Shown piece by piece: positions 42,433 to 51,881 of a stretch of DNA of 64,000 nucleotides (positions are counted from its first letter, which is position 1; the number at the start of each line of letters is the position of its first letter). This stretch comes from UBA5796 sp040752455 (GTDB lineage: Bacteria > Chloroflexota > Anaerolineae > Anaerolineales > Villigracilaceae): NCBI GenBank assembly GCA_049324115.1, contig JBMOMN010000020.1, positions 62,001-126,000 on the forward strand. Direction: 5' to 3'. Position numbers and translations under genes: made by a program. Below the pieces are notes generated by a model. It searched no databases. It was given only the letters and a program-made list of their open reading frames with translations, and was not told where the DNA came from.

Positions 42433-43110
42433 ATCCTTTGCCGCGAATTTCGCTAATTCAGGCGAATTTTACGGAAAAATCCGCGAAAATTCGTGAAACA
42501 CTTGCACCGCACTCCACTCCGCTTCGCTTTGGGGACTTCGTGCTTTCGGAGGAGTGCAGGTGTTCGCGGCTAAAAAACTGGCTCTTCAGGATCAAGTGGG
42601 GTGGAAACCCGTTTTGCCACAGAGCGCACTGAGAGCACCGAGATTTTAAGGCTCTTTGGGAATCTCCGTGACAGACCAGCACATCTGGCGGCAAGCCGTA
42701 GAGCAAATTGGCAATTTGCTCCACGTTTGGCTAAGCGCCACGGAAAATCCCAGAGAACCGATTTTAAAAGGCGGCTCTCCCGTTTTTGACGGGAAAAACC
42801 TTTTGAAACACGAAGGAACACAACACCTGCCCTCCCGCTCCGCTCCGCTACAGGGACTATCGTGGCGGGCGGTGCCAGGGAGTCAACGAAGGAAAATCTT
42901 TACGGCAAGGCGCTTTTTTCCCTTTGAGAGCCTTCGTGTGACTTTGTGTTTAGGCTCTTTCCCGTTTGTTACGGAAGAGCCTAAAAGGTTTTCTTTGTAG
43001 ACTCTGTGATCTCACTGGTGAATAAATAGGCGACCCCACCAAATACCAGAGAGTCAAAAAACTCTACGGGTATCGAAACTGAACCCAAATGTACAGCAGA
43101 GAATTTTGGG
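42433..43110. repeat. Gene-free region with several palindromic repeats
   Basis: No convincing gene in about 700 bases. Visible structures: CGCGAATTTCGC-type units (42440-42500), an element with CCACAGAGCGCACTGAGAGC (near 42615), a hairpin GAGCAAATT / AATTTGCTC (42701-42709 and 42713-42721), and an ACACGAAGG ... CTTCGTGTG pair (near 42810 and 42933). Several different repeat types appear side by side, as if this were a landing site. Confidence 0.6.
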
Positions 43111-43124
43111 GTAAAAAGACATCC

Positions 43125-43143
43125 GTCACGTTACAAACGTGAC
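43125..43143 (-). terminator. Hairpin at the end of the antiporter operon
   Basis: GTCACGTT / AACGTGAC (43125-43132 and 43136-43143) with a 3-base loop. On the minus strand CTTTTTAC follows a few bases later. It lies 26 bases after the last stop of the operon. Confidence 0.6.
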
Positions 43144-43168
43144 CTACTTCTTATCCAGCCCAATCCCA

Positions 43169-43435
43169 TTAAATTTGCACGAACTTCTTGACCGGGGTGA
43201 CGAAAATGGTGGCGCGGGTATCCTGCGGGTTTTCCGCCTCGGGCGCGGCAACGCGGACGATCTCGATCACGTCGTCCACCTGGTTATCTTCGATGCCGAG
43301 GAAGAGCGTGACCACGCCCCGGCGCAGGAAGCCGCTGGTGGAGGCGACCCGGGTGACGCGGAAGTTGGCTGCGGTCAAGGCCTGCGAGACCGGTTCGGCG
43401 TGGTTGTCTTTGAGGATGGCGATCAGCATTTTCAT
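43169..43435 (-). CDS. PstA/DarA-like (cyclic di-AMP receptor family) small protein 1, 88 aa
   Basis: A PII-like fold protein of the DUF970 group: MKMLIAILKDNHAEPVSQAL, then the ligand-loop motif ASTSGFLRRGVVTLFLGIED (31-50), and the C-terminal strand TRATIFVTPVKKFVQI. In PstA/DarA, the TGGFL-x-x-GNTT loop binds cyclic di-AMP. Here GNTT is changed to GVVT, so binding may be altered. It is shorter than PstA (about 109 aa). It ends the operon with a second copy and the antiporter that carries the same domain, so a role in controlling the antiporter is likely (inference). Confidence 0.8.
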   Translation of the reverse strand: MKMLIAILKDNHAEPVSQALTAANFRVTRVASTSGFLRRGVVTLFLGIEDNQVDDVIEIVRVAAPEAENPQDTRATIFVTPVKKFVQI

Positions 43436-43448
43436 GGCGGCGTTTTAC

Positions 43449-43715
43449 CTACACTTGCACGAAACGGTCAACCTTGAGCACGAAAACGGTCGCCCGCTTC
43501 AGGCCGGGGTCAACCGGCGGGGCGCTGTTCTCGCGGATGATCTTCATCGCCCCGGGCACCCTTTCGGCGTCCACGCCGATCAGCATGGTGGTGTTGCCCC
43601 GGCGCAGCAGCCCGCCGGTCGAGGCGATGCGGGTCACGCTGTATTTTTCGGCCAGCAGGCCATGCAGGATGGTTTCGCTGTCACTGTCGTGGACGACGGC
43701 GACGATCAGGCGCAT
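43449..43715 (-). CDS. PstA/DarA-like (cyclic di-AMP receptor family) small protein 2, 88 aa
   Basis: The second free copy: MRLIVAVVHDSDSETILHGL, ligand loop ASTGGLLRRGNTTMLIGVDA (31-50), end RATVFVLKVDRFVQV. The loop keeps GNTT, closest of the three copies to the cyclic di-AMP-binding consensus. Start 43715 gives exactly the same length (88) as copy 1; ATG 43733 would overlap the antiporter gene. It starts four bases after the antiporter stop and lies 13 bases before copy 1. PII-like proteins are trimers, so mixed trimers with the antiporter domain are conceivable. Confidence 0.82.
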   Translation of the reverse strand: MRLIVAVVHDSDSETILHGLLAEKYSVTRIASTGGLLRRGNTTMLIGVDAERVPGAMKIIRENSAPPVDPGLKRATVFVLKVDRFVQV

Positions 43716-43719
43716 ATCC

Positions 43720-45633
43720 TCAGAATTCTTCATAAGCCTCGACCTCGAAGGTGAAGATCGTCGCGCCGCCAATCGTGACCGGGATGGGCGCGGCCAGCGG
43801 CAGGTGGGATTCGCGGAACGGCTCCGACAGGTATTCCACCCGTTTGCGGCAACTGCGCTGCAACGCCTGGACCGCAGCCTGTTCGCGCCCTTCGGGCAGG
43901 CCGATCAGCAGGGTGACGTTACGCCGGGACAGGAAACCTCCCGAACTGGGCAGGTGGATCACCGTCAGCCCGATCTTGTTCAGGGCGCTCAGGGCATTCT
44001 CCAGGTCCGGTTCCTGGATGACGGCGGCCATCATCTGGTCCACCGGCAGGCGGGTGCTGTTCCCGGCTTGCAGGAGTTCCGGCCAGGTCAGGCCCTGCTC
44101 GGTCAGGGCGGCGTCCACTTCGCCGACCAGTTGCGAGTACGTTTCTTCGGAGATCACCCCGTCCCGCAGCAGGCCGGTCAGGGCGGTGCGCTGGGCGCGC
44201 AGGGCTTCGCGGCGGGCCGTATCGAGTTCCTCGGCTTCCACGGCCGGGTCGGAGGTGATCACGTCCCGCACGGCATCCACCAGGATTGCGTTCTGTCTCT
44301 CCAGGATTTTCGACAGGCGCTGCCAGGTATGCTCGGAGATCAGCCCCTGGCGGCTCAGGCGCTGCAAATACTCGTAGCCCGACCGGGCAGCCACGAAACG
44401 GGCGTGGCGGCGTTCGTATTCCTCTTGCATGTGGGTGCGCTCCACCAGTTTCAACTTGCGCGAAAGCCAGTCCATCGAAAAGCCCTGGACCAGCAGGGTG
44501 AACAGCACCACCCCGAAAGCCATGGCCTTGAGGCCTTCGGCCCCGGCGATGGCCGCGGGGATGGTCAGCGTCAGGGCCAGGGAGATGGCCCCGCGCAGGC
44601 CGCCCCAGTACACGACGTGACGCCACTTCCAGTTGATGTTCTTCCCAAAGAAGGAAAAACCGTAGACACTGATGGCCCGCGCCCCCAGCACGGCCAGGAT
44701 CGCCACCCCGATCGCTTCCCAGTTCTCGAACAGTAATTGAGTGTCTATCACCAGCCCGATGACGAGGAAGATCAGCGAGTTGGCTAAAAAGGCGAAATAT
44801 TCCCAGAAATTGAAGACCACCAACCGGGTGGTGGCCGACATGCCGCGCGGCCCCACGTTCCCGTTCAGGATGCCGGCCGCAACGACGGCCAGCACGCCGC
44901 TGAAATGCAGCAATTCTGCGCTGATGTAGGCCCCGAAGGCCAGCACGGTGGTCAGGGTGGTTTCGACCAGGGGGTCGTCTATCCGCCCGATCAACTGGGA
45001 GATCAACATGCCCAGGACAAGGCCGACCAAGGCCCCGCCGCCGGCCACGCGCAGGAATTCGGTGAGGCTTTGGGCCAGCGAAAAATGGCCGGTTTCGGCT
45101 ATCGCCACCATCAGCCCGAACATGACGATGGCCGTCCCATCGTTGAAAAGACTCTCGCCTTCGAGCAGCACCTGCAGGCGCTTGGGCGCGCCCAGGCGGC
45201 GGAAGAGGGCCACCACGGCCACCGGGTCGGTTGCGGCGATCAGCGCCCCGAACACCAGCGCCGAGGGCAGGGCGATCCCCGCGCCCCAGGCCACCACCCC
45301 GCCGACCAGCAGGGTGGTGAGGATCACTCCCGGCACGGCCAGCAGCAGGATGAACCCCAGGTCGCGGCGCAGGTCGTCCATCCGCAGGTGGAAGGCGGCC
45401 TCGAACACCAGCGGCGGTACCAGCAGGGCCATGATGATCGTGGAAATATCCTGGCTGTCAATTTCCTGGCGCGGCACGATCGTCAACGCCAGGCCGATCA
45501 GCACCAGTCCCACCGTGTAGGGAATCCGCAAGCGGCTGGCTGCAATCGCAACCAGCGAGGCGATCAACAACAACCCGATAATGATCTCTTCGACCTGCAA
45601 GATGGGACTTAAAGTCTCGGGGTCAATTTGCAC
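43720..45633 (-). CDS. CPA1-type Na+(K+)/H+ antiporter with C-terminal PstA-like domain, 637 aa
   Basis: Residues 1 to about 400 form a CPA1 (NhaP-like) antiporter with about 12 helices; conserved parts are LVPPLVFEAAFHLR, ALIAATDPVAVVALF and EGESLFNDGTAIVMFG, with the ion-binding D in ATDP and ND. A long helical cytoplasmic part follows (about 405-520, many R/E heptads). The last 110 residues are a PstA-like domain with MMAAVIQEPDLENALSAL and the loop PSSGGFLSRRNVTLLIGLPE. This is the same domain as in the two small genes downstream. It suggests an antiporter directly gated by a nucleotide such as cyclic di-AMP. Confidence 0.85.
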   Translation of the reverse strand: MQIDPETLSPILQVEEIIIGLLLIASLVAIAASRLRIPYTVGLVLIGLALTIVPRQEIDSQDISTIIMALLVPPLVFEAAFHLRMDDLRRDLGFILLLAVPGVILTTLLVGGVVAWGAGIALPSALVFGALIAATDPVAVVALFRRLGAPKRLQVLLEGESLFNDGTAIVMFGLMVAIAETGHFSLAQSLTEFLRVAGGGALVGLVLGMLISQLIGRIDDPLVETTLTTVLAFGAYISAELLHFSGVLAVVAAGILNGNVGPRGMSATTRLVVFNFWEYFAFLANSLIFLVIGLVIDTQLLFENWEAIGVAILAVLGARAISVYGFSFFGKNINWKWRHVVYWGGLRGAISLALTLTIPAAIAGAEGLKAMAFGVVLFTLLVQGFSMDWLSRKLKLVERTHMQEEYERRHARFVAARSGYEYLQRLSRQGLISEHTWQRLSKILERQNAILVDAVRDVITSDPAVEAEELDTARREALRAQRTALTGLLRDGVISEETYSQLVGEVDAALTEQGLTWPELLQAGNSTRLPVDQMMAAVIQEPDLENALSALNKIGLTVIHLPSSGGFLSRRNVTLLIGLPEGREQAAVQALQRSCRKRVEYLSEPFRESHLPLAAPIPVTIGGATIFTFEVEAYEEF

Positions 45634-45636
45634 GGT

Positions 45637-48012
45637 TTACTCCAGCATGACCAGGCAGGGAGCCGGGTCGGTTATGGTGACTGTCTGCCCGTTATGGAAC
45701 CTGATCTCGGTTTGCTCGAAATGGCGCTTGACCGTCAGGCCCCTGTATTTTACCGTAACCGGCCACGGGAACGGGTTCTCCCCCTCCAGGCGCACCTTGC
45801 GCTCGGAGACCACCTCCACCCCCAGGGTTTTCAGGAACAACCCCACCGGGGCCAGGCCGTTGAGGGCGTTGCGTTCGCCGATCCCCAGGCCGCTCTCGGC
45901 GTGATAATACTGGTAGAAGGCACGGTTGTCTTTCAGGTTTTGGATGACCGCGCTCATGATCCGCGCCACCAGACGGGCAGCCTGTTCCCGGTATCCGTAG
46001 GACAGCAGGCCCTCCCCGATCAACTGGTTCCAGGGCAGGTGGACGTTCAGGCAGACCTGGTCTGCGCCCGCTTCGGCCACGGACGGGCAGGCCGGTATCC
46101 CGTATGGACGGTTGAACCGCCCCGCGTCCATCACCGCCCGGTGGACGATGGCCTGGGCCTGGTGCTCGTCCGGCAGGCCGGCCCAGAGCGGCGCGAGCAG
46201 GGTCTGGTCTTCGACCGTCAGGTCCACCGTCTGGACCAGGATGCGGTCCTTGCGCCCAAGCCCCTCGACCAGGAACTCGCTCACTTCCGTGAACACTTTC
46301 TGGCTGGTGGCAACCGCCCCGTCCGGGTTCCAGCGGAAATCGCCGCGTTCGAGGGTCTCGTTCTGGAACTTGCCCTTCAACCGGCCTTTGATGGTGATCC
46401 GCGGCCGGGTCGTGGTCTGGGAATCCATCTGGATGCGGAACAGTAGCCGGACCGGGTCCTTGAAGGCCTTTTTCGCCGGGATCTGGGCCGCGACCTGTCT
46501 TTGCGTGATCACCCGCGAACGCAGGCTCAAGTGGGTATCCCGGTCCACGTAAACGTAGGAGGCGCGCCCATCGTCCCAGCAGTCCTGCACCCCTTTGACC
46601 AGCGTCCCGGCCTGTTCGCGGATGACGAGCGCGTCGTTCCTGCGGTTCAGGGTTTGGGCCATTTTTTCCAGGCAGGCGGCTTCGCGGTAGAGCATGGCCG
46701 CCAGGGTGGGCGTCTGGACGCTGTTGATGGTCACGCCCTGCGCCCATTCGTACCAGCCATTGAAGAGCGGGTTGTCTTCGTAGCCGGTCTGGATGGCGTG
46801 CTCCCATTCGGGCAGGCCGTTGCGGTCGCGATCGTTTTCGGGTGAGAACCAGGCCCAGAAGAACTTGAGCAATCCAGGGAAGACGGCCTCCAGGAATGCG
46901 CGGTCGTCCGTCTGTTCGTAGACCTGCCAGGCCAGGCTGGCCAGCAGCGGCGCGGCCAGGAACTTGCCGCGCTGCCTGCCCAGGCCGGGCTTGCAGTCAA
47001 TTTCGCCGTCATCAGATTGGACAGCCAGGTAATTCTTCAGCACGCCTTTCATCACCTGGGCGGCCCCCGGCAATAACGTGGACAGGTAACAGGCTTCGAG
47101 CGGCGGCTGCCCGTTCCACAGGTACTGGTAGTCGCTGCCGTCGCCTTTACGGGAATAGCCGTGGTCGGGCTGGCGGGCCAGCACGAAGGAGGGATGGGGC
47201 AGGGCCTCGCTGCGGTGCAGCAGACCCAGGGCCACTTTCTGGCTCAGGGCCAGGGCCGCGTCCCAGTCCGGGTCGCCGGTCTGGATGTCCACCACGTCGC
47301 GCTCGTGGAGCATCTCGATCCGGGTCCGCTCGGCTGCCCAGGGACGGGCCGCGGTCCGCCGCGCCAGGTCGAAGGATTGGGGCGGCTCGGACAGGGAGGC
47401 CAGCGCCCAGGTGAAGCGGCGCGTCGCCCCGTCGAGCAGGTCTATCTCCAGCATCAGCGAAGGGTACGGACCGGGTCCGGGTTCCGGGCCGCCGGTCAGG
47501 AAGAGCACCGGGGCCAGGTCCCCGGCCTGCCCGGCCAGTGCGTTCACCAGCTGGAGTTTGACCGGGGCCAGATTCTGCCCCTCTAGCGGGACAAGCAGCC
47601 CGCACATTTCCAATCTCATGCGGACCGGCTTGGCGTTGTGGTTGGTCAGCGCCAGCCGCCCGGCCAGGGCGTGAGATTCGGCGGCCCAGTAATCGGCCCG
47701 GACTTCGATGCCGGTGAAAGGCGAGTAATTGAGTTGCAAAAAATTGGGATGGAAGCGGCGCAGGCGCGGCGGGGCGGCAAACTCCGCCGGCGCGGTGACA
47801 GTTTTCCCGTCCAGGGTGAAGCGGGGGAAGACCCGCAGCGAGCGGGCGCGCAGGCCCAGGGTGGTGCGCGCCGCCAGGGCGGGAGGGTCGCCGCCGTCCA
47901 GGAGCAATTCCCAGATATGGTCGTTGAGATAGTCCGTTTCCGCCAGGCGGGTGTCGGCTGCAATCGTCAATGAGAGCGGGTCGCCCTGACCCAGGTACCA
48001 GTCGCGCATCAT
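45637..48012 (-). CDS. Large MGH1/GH63-like glycoside hydrolase, 791 aa
   Basis: The N-terminal third is beta-rich, like bacterial amylo-alpha-1,6-glucosidase-type N-domains (LNDHIWELLLDGGDPPA, FHPNFLQLNYSPFTGIEVRA). The rest looks like an (alpha/alpha)6 barrel with typical segments YLWNGQPPLEACYLSTLLPG, FWAWFSPENDRDRNGLPEWE and NPLFNGWYEWAQGVTIN, the acidic residues in DRDRNGLPEWEH being catalytic candidates. It lacks a signal peptide, so it would act on intracellular sugar such as trehalose, glucosylglycerate or glycogen-related material. It starts the operon with the antiporter (three-base gap). ATG 48012 is the best start. Confidence 0.78.
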   Translation of the reverse strand: MMRDWYLGQGDPLSLTIAADTRLAETDYLNDHIWELLLDGGDPPALAARTTLGLRARSLRVFPRFTLDGKTVTAPAEFAAPPRLRRFHPNFLQLNYSPFTGIEVRADYWAAESHALAGRLALTNHNAKPVRMRLEMCGLLVPLEGQNLAPVKLQLVNALAGQAGDLAPVLFLTGGPEPGPGPYPSLMLEIDLLDGATRRFTWALASLSEPPQSFDLARRTAARPWAAERTRIEMLHERDVVDIQTGDPDWDAALALSQKVALGLLHRSEALPHPSFVLARQPDHGYSRKGDGSDYQYLWNGQPPLEACYLSTLLPGAAQVMKGVLKNYLAVQSDDGEIDCKPGLGRQRGKFLAAPLLASLAWQVYEQTDDRAFLEAVFPGLLKFFWAWFSPENDRDRNGLPEWEHAIQTGYEDNPLFNGWYEWAQGVTINSVQTPTLAAMLYREAACLEKMAQTLNRRNDALVIREQAGTLVKGVQDCWDDGRASYVYVDRDTHLSLRSRVITQRQVAAQIPAKKAFKDPVRLLFRIQMDSQTTTRPRITIKGRLKGKFQNETLERGDFRWNPDGAVATSQKVFTEVSEFLVEGLGRKDRILVQTVDLTVEDQTLLAPLWAGLPDEHQAQAIVHRAVMDAGRFNRPYGIPACPSVAEAGADQVCLNVHLPWNQLIGEGLLSYGYREQAARLVARIMSAVIQNLKDNRAFYQYYHAESGLGIGERNALNGLAPVGLFLKTLGVEVVSERKVRLEGENPFPWPVTVKYRGLTVKRHFEQTEIRFHNGQTVTITDPAPCLVMLE

Positions 48013-48130
48013 TTCTATTGTACGGGCACTTGGGGCAGCGGTCAAAGGTTTTGTGGCGATTGAGAGGCTTCCGCGCTTCCCACGTGTTCTTTGTGCTAGA
48101 ATAAATCCCAGACACACGAATGGAGCTACA

Positions 48131-48601
48131 ATGACCAACCTGCCTGCCACCCGCGGAATGTATTTCGAAGAGTTCGAAGTCGGCCAGAAGATCATCTCGG
48201 TCGGGCGTACCGTGACCGAGAACGACATCGTCACCTTCGCCGGGCTTTCCGGCGATTACAACCAGATCCATACCGACGCCGACTTCAGCAAAGGCACGCC
48301 CTACGGCCAGCGGATTGCCCACGGCCTGCTGGGGCTGTCCATTGCCTCCGGGCTGGTCATGCGCACCGGCGTGCTGGAAGGCACGGTGCTGGCCTTCCGC
48401 GAGATCAACGAATGGAAATTCTCCAGGCCCACCTTTATCGGCGATACCCTCCACGTCGAAGTCGAAGTCGTCGAGACCAAAGCCATGTCTCGCCTGGGAG
48501 GCGGAACCATCGTGATAGTATTGAGCGTCATTAACCAGCGCAACGAAACCGTGATGAAAGGCCAGTGGACGGCGCTGGTCATGAGCAAACCGTCCACTTA
48601 A
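48131..48601 (+). CDS. MaoC-like hydratase/dehydratase (hot-dog fold), 156 aa
   Basis: The motif FAGLSGDYNQIHTD near residues 37-50 is the hydratase-2 signature of MaoC-type hot-dog proteins (catalytic D and H), followed by YGQRIAHGLLGLSIASGL. Such proteins hydrate enoyl-CoA thioesters. Length fits a single hot-dog domain. ATG 48131 has GGAG five bases upstream; the longer frame to 48053 is not supported. It precedes the PBP gene by six bases, but the two functions seem unrelated. Confidence 0.88.
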   Translation: MTNLPATRGMYFEEFEVGQKIISVGRTVTENDIVTFAGLSGDYNQIHTDADFSKGTPYGQRIAHGLLGLSIASGLVMRTGVLEGTVLAFREINEWKFSRPTFIGDTLHVEVEVVETKAMSRLGGGTIVIVLSVINQRNETVMKGQWTALVMSKPST

Positions 48602-48607
48602 AATCTT

Positions 48608-51600
48608 ATGACCCACCCACATCCTCCAGAAAACGAAGACCCGCAGGAAGACCCGCGTGAGCGATTCAAGCGGCTGCTCGCCTCGGAAGATGAGACCCTG
48701 CCCGACCTGCCGGTGGACCCGGAAACGGACATAGACGCCGACCCGGACGACTGGTGGCGCACCCGCGCCGGAGCGCCCCCGGACCCTGGGCCTGCCGCGC
48801 CCGTGGACGAAGCTCCCGCCACCCGGACCCCTCCCGCTCCCCCGCCCCTGCAACCCGGCCCGCTCCCGCGTCATTCCGTCCCCGCCGTGGACCAGAACGG
48901 CATGCCCCTGCCGCGCCGCGTCAACGAGACCGACCTGGACGGGACCCGGGTCTCCCCGGCGGCCTACAGCCCATCGTCCAACACCCCGCCGCGCCCGCTG
49001 CCAGCCTCCCCCCGCCAGCCGCTCCAGCACAAACAACCGCCCAGCCGCGCCGGCGACCTCCGCCGGGGGCTGGGCTGCCTGTTGCGGCTCGCCATCCTGG
49101 TCGTCTTCGGGATGGTGCTGGCCGGGCTGCTGCTCGGCACCTGGGGCCTGTACCAGTATTACCGCATCGCCTCCGCCCTGCCAGACGTGGGAGAGTTACG
49201 CCAGCGCGCCTCCCAGTTCGAGACCACCCGCATCCTCGACCGCAACGGCAACCTGCTCTACGAGATCCTCGATCCCACCGCCGGGCGGCGCACCTACGTG
49301 CCGCTCGAAAGAATATCCCCCTACCTGGTCGCCGCGACCATCGCCACCGAAGACAAGGAGTTCTACAACCATCCCGGCTTCGACCCGATCGCCCTGGTCC
49401 GCGCCCTGTGGCAGAACTACACCAGCGGCGAGATCGTCTCCGGCGCTTCGACCATCACCCAGCAACTGGCGCGGATGCTCCTGCTGTCCGACGAACGCTT
49501 CGAGCAGACCTACGAACGCAAGGCGCGTGAGATCATTCTGGCGGCGGAGATCACCCGCCGTTACAGCAAGGACGACATCCTCGAACTGTATCTCAACGAA
49601 TCCTATTACGGCAACCTGGCCTACGGCGTGGAGGCCGCAGCCGAGACCTATTTCAACACCACGGCAGATAAATTGACCCTGTCGCAGGCTTCACTTCTGG
49701 CGGGCCTGCCGCAATCCCCCTCGATCTACGACGTTTACACCAACCGCGAAATCACCCTCAAGCGCCAGGAGACCGTGCTGATCCTGATGTTCCAGGATTC
49801 GCAGCAGAAGGGCTGCATAGACGTCAGCAACTCCCCCCAGCCGGTCTGCATAGACGCGGCCAACGCTGCCGTAGCCGCGGCCGAAATGCGCGACTACGTC
49901 TTCAATCCGCCGGAAGTCAAGATCAAATACCCGCACTGGGTCCAGTTCGTCCGCAGCCAGCTCGAAGAACAGTTCGACGCCCAGAGGATCTACCGCTCCG
50001 GGTTTACGGTTTACACGACGATTGATCCCGTACTGCAGGAGGCCGCCCAGCAGATCGTCTCGCAGCAGGTGGCTTCCCTGGCCGCCCAAAACGTGACCAA
50101 CGGCGCGCTGGTGGCGATCAAGCCCTCCACCGGGGAGATCCTGGCAATGGTCGGCTCGGCGGATTTCGACAATGAAGCCATAGACGGGCAGGTCAACATG
50201 GCCGACAGCCCGACCCGCCAGCCGGGTTCATCCATCAAGCCGATCACCTACGTGGCCGCCTTCGAGAAAGGCTGGACGCCCGCCACCCTGATCTGGGACG
50301 TGCCGACCGAGTTCCCGCCCTCCGGCGACCCGAACGACCCGCGCCCGCCCTACATCCCGGTCAACTACGACGGCAAGTTCCACGGCCCGGTCACTGTCCG
50401 CACGGCGCTGGCCAACTCGTTCAACATCCCGGCGGTCAAGACCCTGGATTTTGTCGGCATCTACGACGATCCCGAAACGCCCCAAAAAGACGGCATGATC
50501 GGCATGGCCGAAAGGCTGGGCATCACCAGTTTCACCCGCAACGACTACGGCCTGGCCCTGACCCTCGGCGGCGGCGACGTCAGCCTGTTCGAGATGACCG
50601 GCGCGTTCGCCGTGTTTGCCAACGGCGGCCAGCGGCTCCCGCCCGTGGCGATCTCGAAGATCATTGATCACAACGGCGAACTCGTCTTCGAGCACCAGCT
50701 TACAACGGGCGAGCAGGTCATCCGGCCCGAACACGCTTACCTGATCTCGTCCATCCTGTCGGACAACGAGGCCCGCGCCTGGATGTTCGGCCGCAATTCG
50801 GCGCTGGCCCTGCCCTTCCCCGCGGCGGCCAAGACCGGCACAACCAACGACTTCCGCGACAACTGGACCCTGGGCTACACCCCCGACCTGGCCGTGGGCG
50901 TGTGGGTCGGCAACGCCGATTACACCCCGATGCAGAACACCACCGGCCTGAGCGGCGCGGCCCCGATCTGGTCCCAGTTCATGCAGTTCGCCGTCCCTCA
51001 ATTGACCGGTGGCAACCCCTCGCCGTTCATCCGCCCGGCGGGCATCACCGAAAAGATCATCTGCGCCGTTTCAGGCACCGAACCTTCGCAATGGTGCAAC
51101 AGCCAACGCCTCGAAATCTTCGCCCTCGACCAGCCGCCGCTCGGCCCCGGCGACGACCTGTGGCGCAAGGTCAAGTTCGACACCTGGACCGGGCTGGAGG
51201 CCTCCGCAGCCTGCGCCGATTTCATCGAGGAAGACATGGTCCTGCGCGTCACGGACGAGTGGGCCAGGAAATGGCTCCAGACCGGGGACGGCAAGAACTG
51301 GCTGGAAGGCAACGGCTACTCCCGCAACGTGCATTTTGCCCCCAACCGCGAATGCCGCGAGAATGACCCGCGCCCGAAGATCGAGTTCAGCAACTTGAAA
51401 GACGGCCAGATGATCGAAGAAGGCCAACTCGAAATCTTCGGCATCGCAGCCGGCGACCCTTTCAAATCCTGGAAGCTGGAGATCGGGAAGGGGCGGGAGC
51501 CGGTCCAGTGGGAGGCGCTGGTGGACGACAACCGCACGCCGATCGCTTCGGTGGCGAAACTGGCCGAACTGGAACTGACCGATGAAAATAACGGCTTCAT

Positions 51601-51856
51601 CACCCTGCGCCTGACCGTCTATAGCACGGAAAACGGAGGTTACGCTGAACGCAAGATCACCCTCGAGATCCGGGTGCCGACCCCGACCCCCACACCGACC
51701 CTGACACCGACCCCGACCCCCTCGCCGACATTGACGCCTCCGCCTACATTCACGCCGCCCCCGTCCAATACGCCGGAGCCGCCCACCCCGACCGAAACGC
51801 CCTCGCCGACCCCGACTCCGAGCATCACCCCCTTCCCGCCCTCGCCGACACCCTGA
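48608..51856 (+). CDS. Class A penicillin-binding protein (transglycosylase and transpeptidase), 1082 aa
   Basis: It polymerises and cross-links peptidoglycan outside the membrane. A Pro-rich cytosolic tail (1-145) precedes one membrane helix (about 155-180). The transglycosylase (GT51) has the catalytic-Glu motif ATEDKEFYNHPGFDPIALVRA and GASTITQQLARM. The transpeptidase has SSIKP (PGSSIKPITYV), NSFN and KTGTTND, the three usual motifs. The C-terminal 250 residues include an Ig-like part and a long TPTPT linker with no domain after it. The length is above the family norm because of these ends. Confidence 0.95.
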   Translation: MTHPHPPENEDPQEDPRERFKRLLASEDETLPDLPVDPETDIDADPDDWWRTRAGAPPDPGPAAPVDEAPATRTPPAPPPLQPGPLPRHSVPAVDQNGMPLPRRVNETDLDGTRVSPAAYSPSSNTPPRPLPASPRQPLQHKQPPSRAGDLRRGLGCLLRLAILVVFGMVLAGLLLGTWGLYQYYRIASALPDVGELRQRASQFETTRILDRNGNLLYEILDPTAGRRTYVPLERISPYLVAATIATEDKEFYNHPGFDPIALVRALWQNYTSGEIVSGASTITQQLARMLLLSDERFEQTYERKAREIILAAEITRRYSKDDILELYLNESYYGNLAYGVEAAAETYFNTTADKLTLSQASLLAGLPQSPSIYDVYTNREITLKRQETVLILMFQDSQQKGCIDVSNSPQPVCIDAANAAVAAAEMRDYVFNPPEVKIKYPHWVQFVRSQLEEQFDAQRIYRSGFTVYTTIDPVLQEAAQQIVSQQVASLAAQNVTNGALVAIKPSTGEILAMVGSADFDNEAIDGQVNMADSPTRQPGSSIKPITYVAAFEKGWTPATLIWDVPTEFPPSGDPNDPRPPYIPVNYDGKFHGPVTVRTALANSFNIPAVKTLDFVGIYDDPETPQKDGMIGMAERLGITSFTRNDYGLALTLGGGDVSLFEMTGAFAVFANGGQRLPPVAISKIIDHNGELVFEHQLTTGEQVIRPEHAYLISSILSDNEARAWMFGRNSALALPFPAAAKTGTTNDFRDNWTLGYTPDLAVGVWVGNADYTPMQNTTGLSGAAPIWSQFMQFAVPQLTGGNPSPFIRPAGITEKIICAVSGTEPSQWCNSQRLEIFALDQPPLGPGDDLWRKVKFDTWTGLEASAACADFIEEDMVLRVTDEWARKWLQTGDGKNWLEGNGYSRNVHFAPNRECRENDPRPKIEFSNLKDGQMIEEGQLEIFGIAAGDPFKSWKLEIGKGREPVQWEALVDDNRTPIASVAKLAELELTDENNGFITLRLTVYSTENGGYAERKITLEIRVPTPTPTPTLTPTPTPSPTLTPPPTFTPPPSNTPEPPTPTETPSPTPTPSITPFPPSPTP

Positions 51857-51881
51857 TCCTCTACCTGACAAACTCAAAATT

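Noticed and set aside
47147..49036. 629-codon open frame on the minus strand across the hydrolase, MaoC and PBP genes
   Set aside because: It crosses three well-supported genes on both strands and is full of low-complexity Arg/Gly/Pro.
51660..51856. TPTPT run at the end of the PBP as a repeat element
   Set aside because: It is a normal Pro/Thr linker of exported proteins in this lineage and is in frame with the gene.
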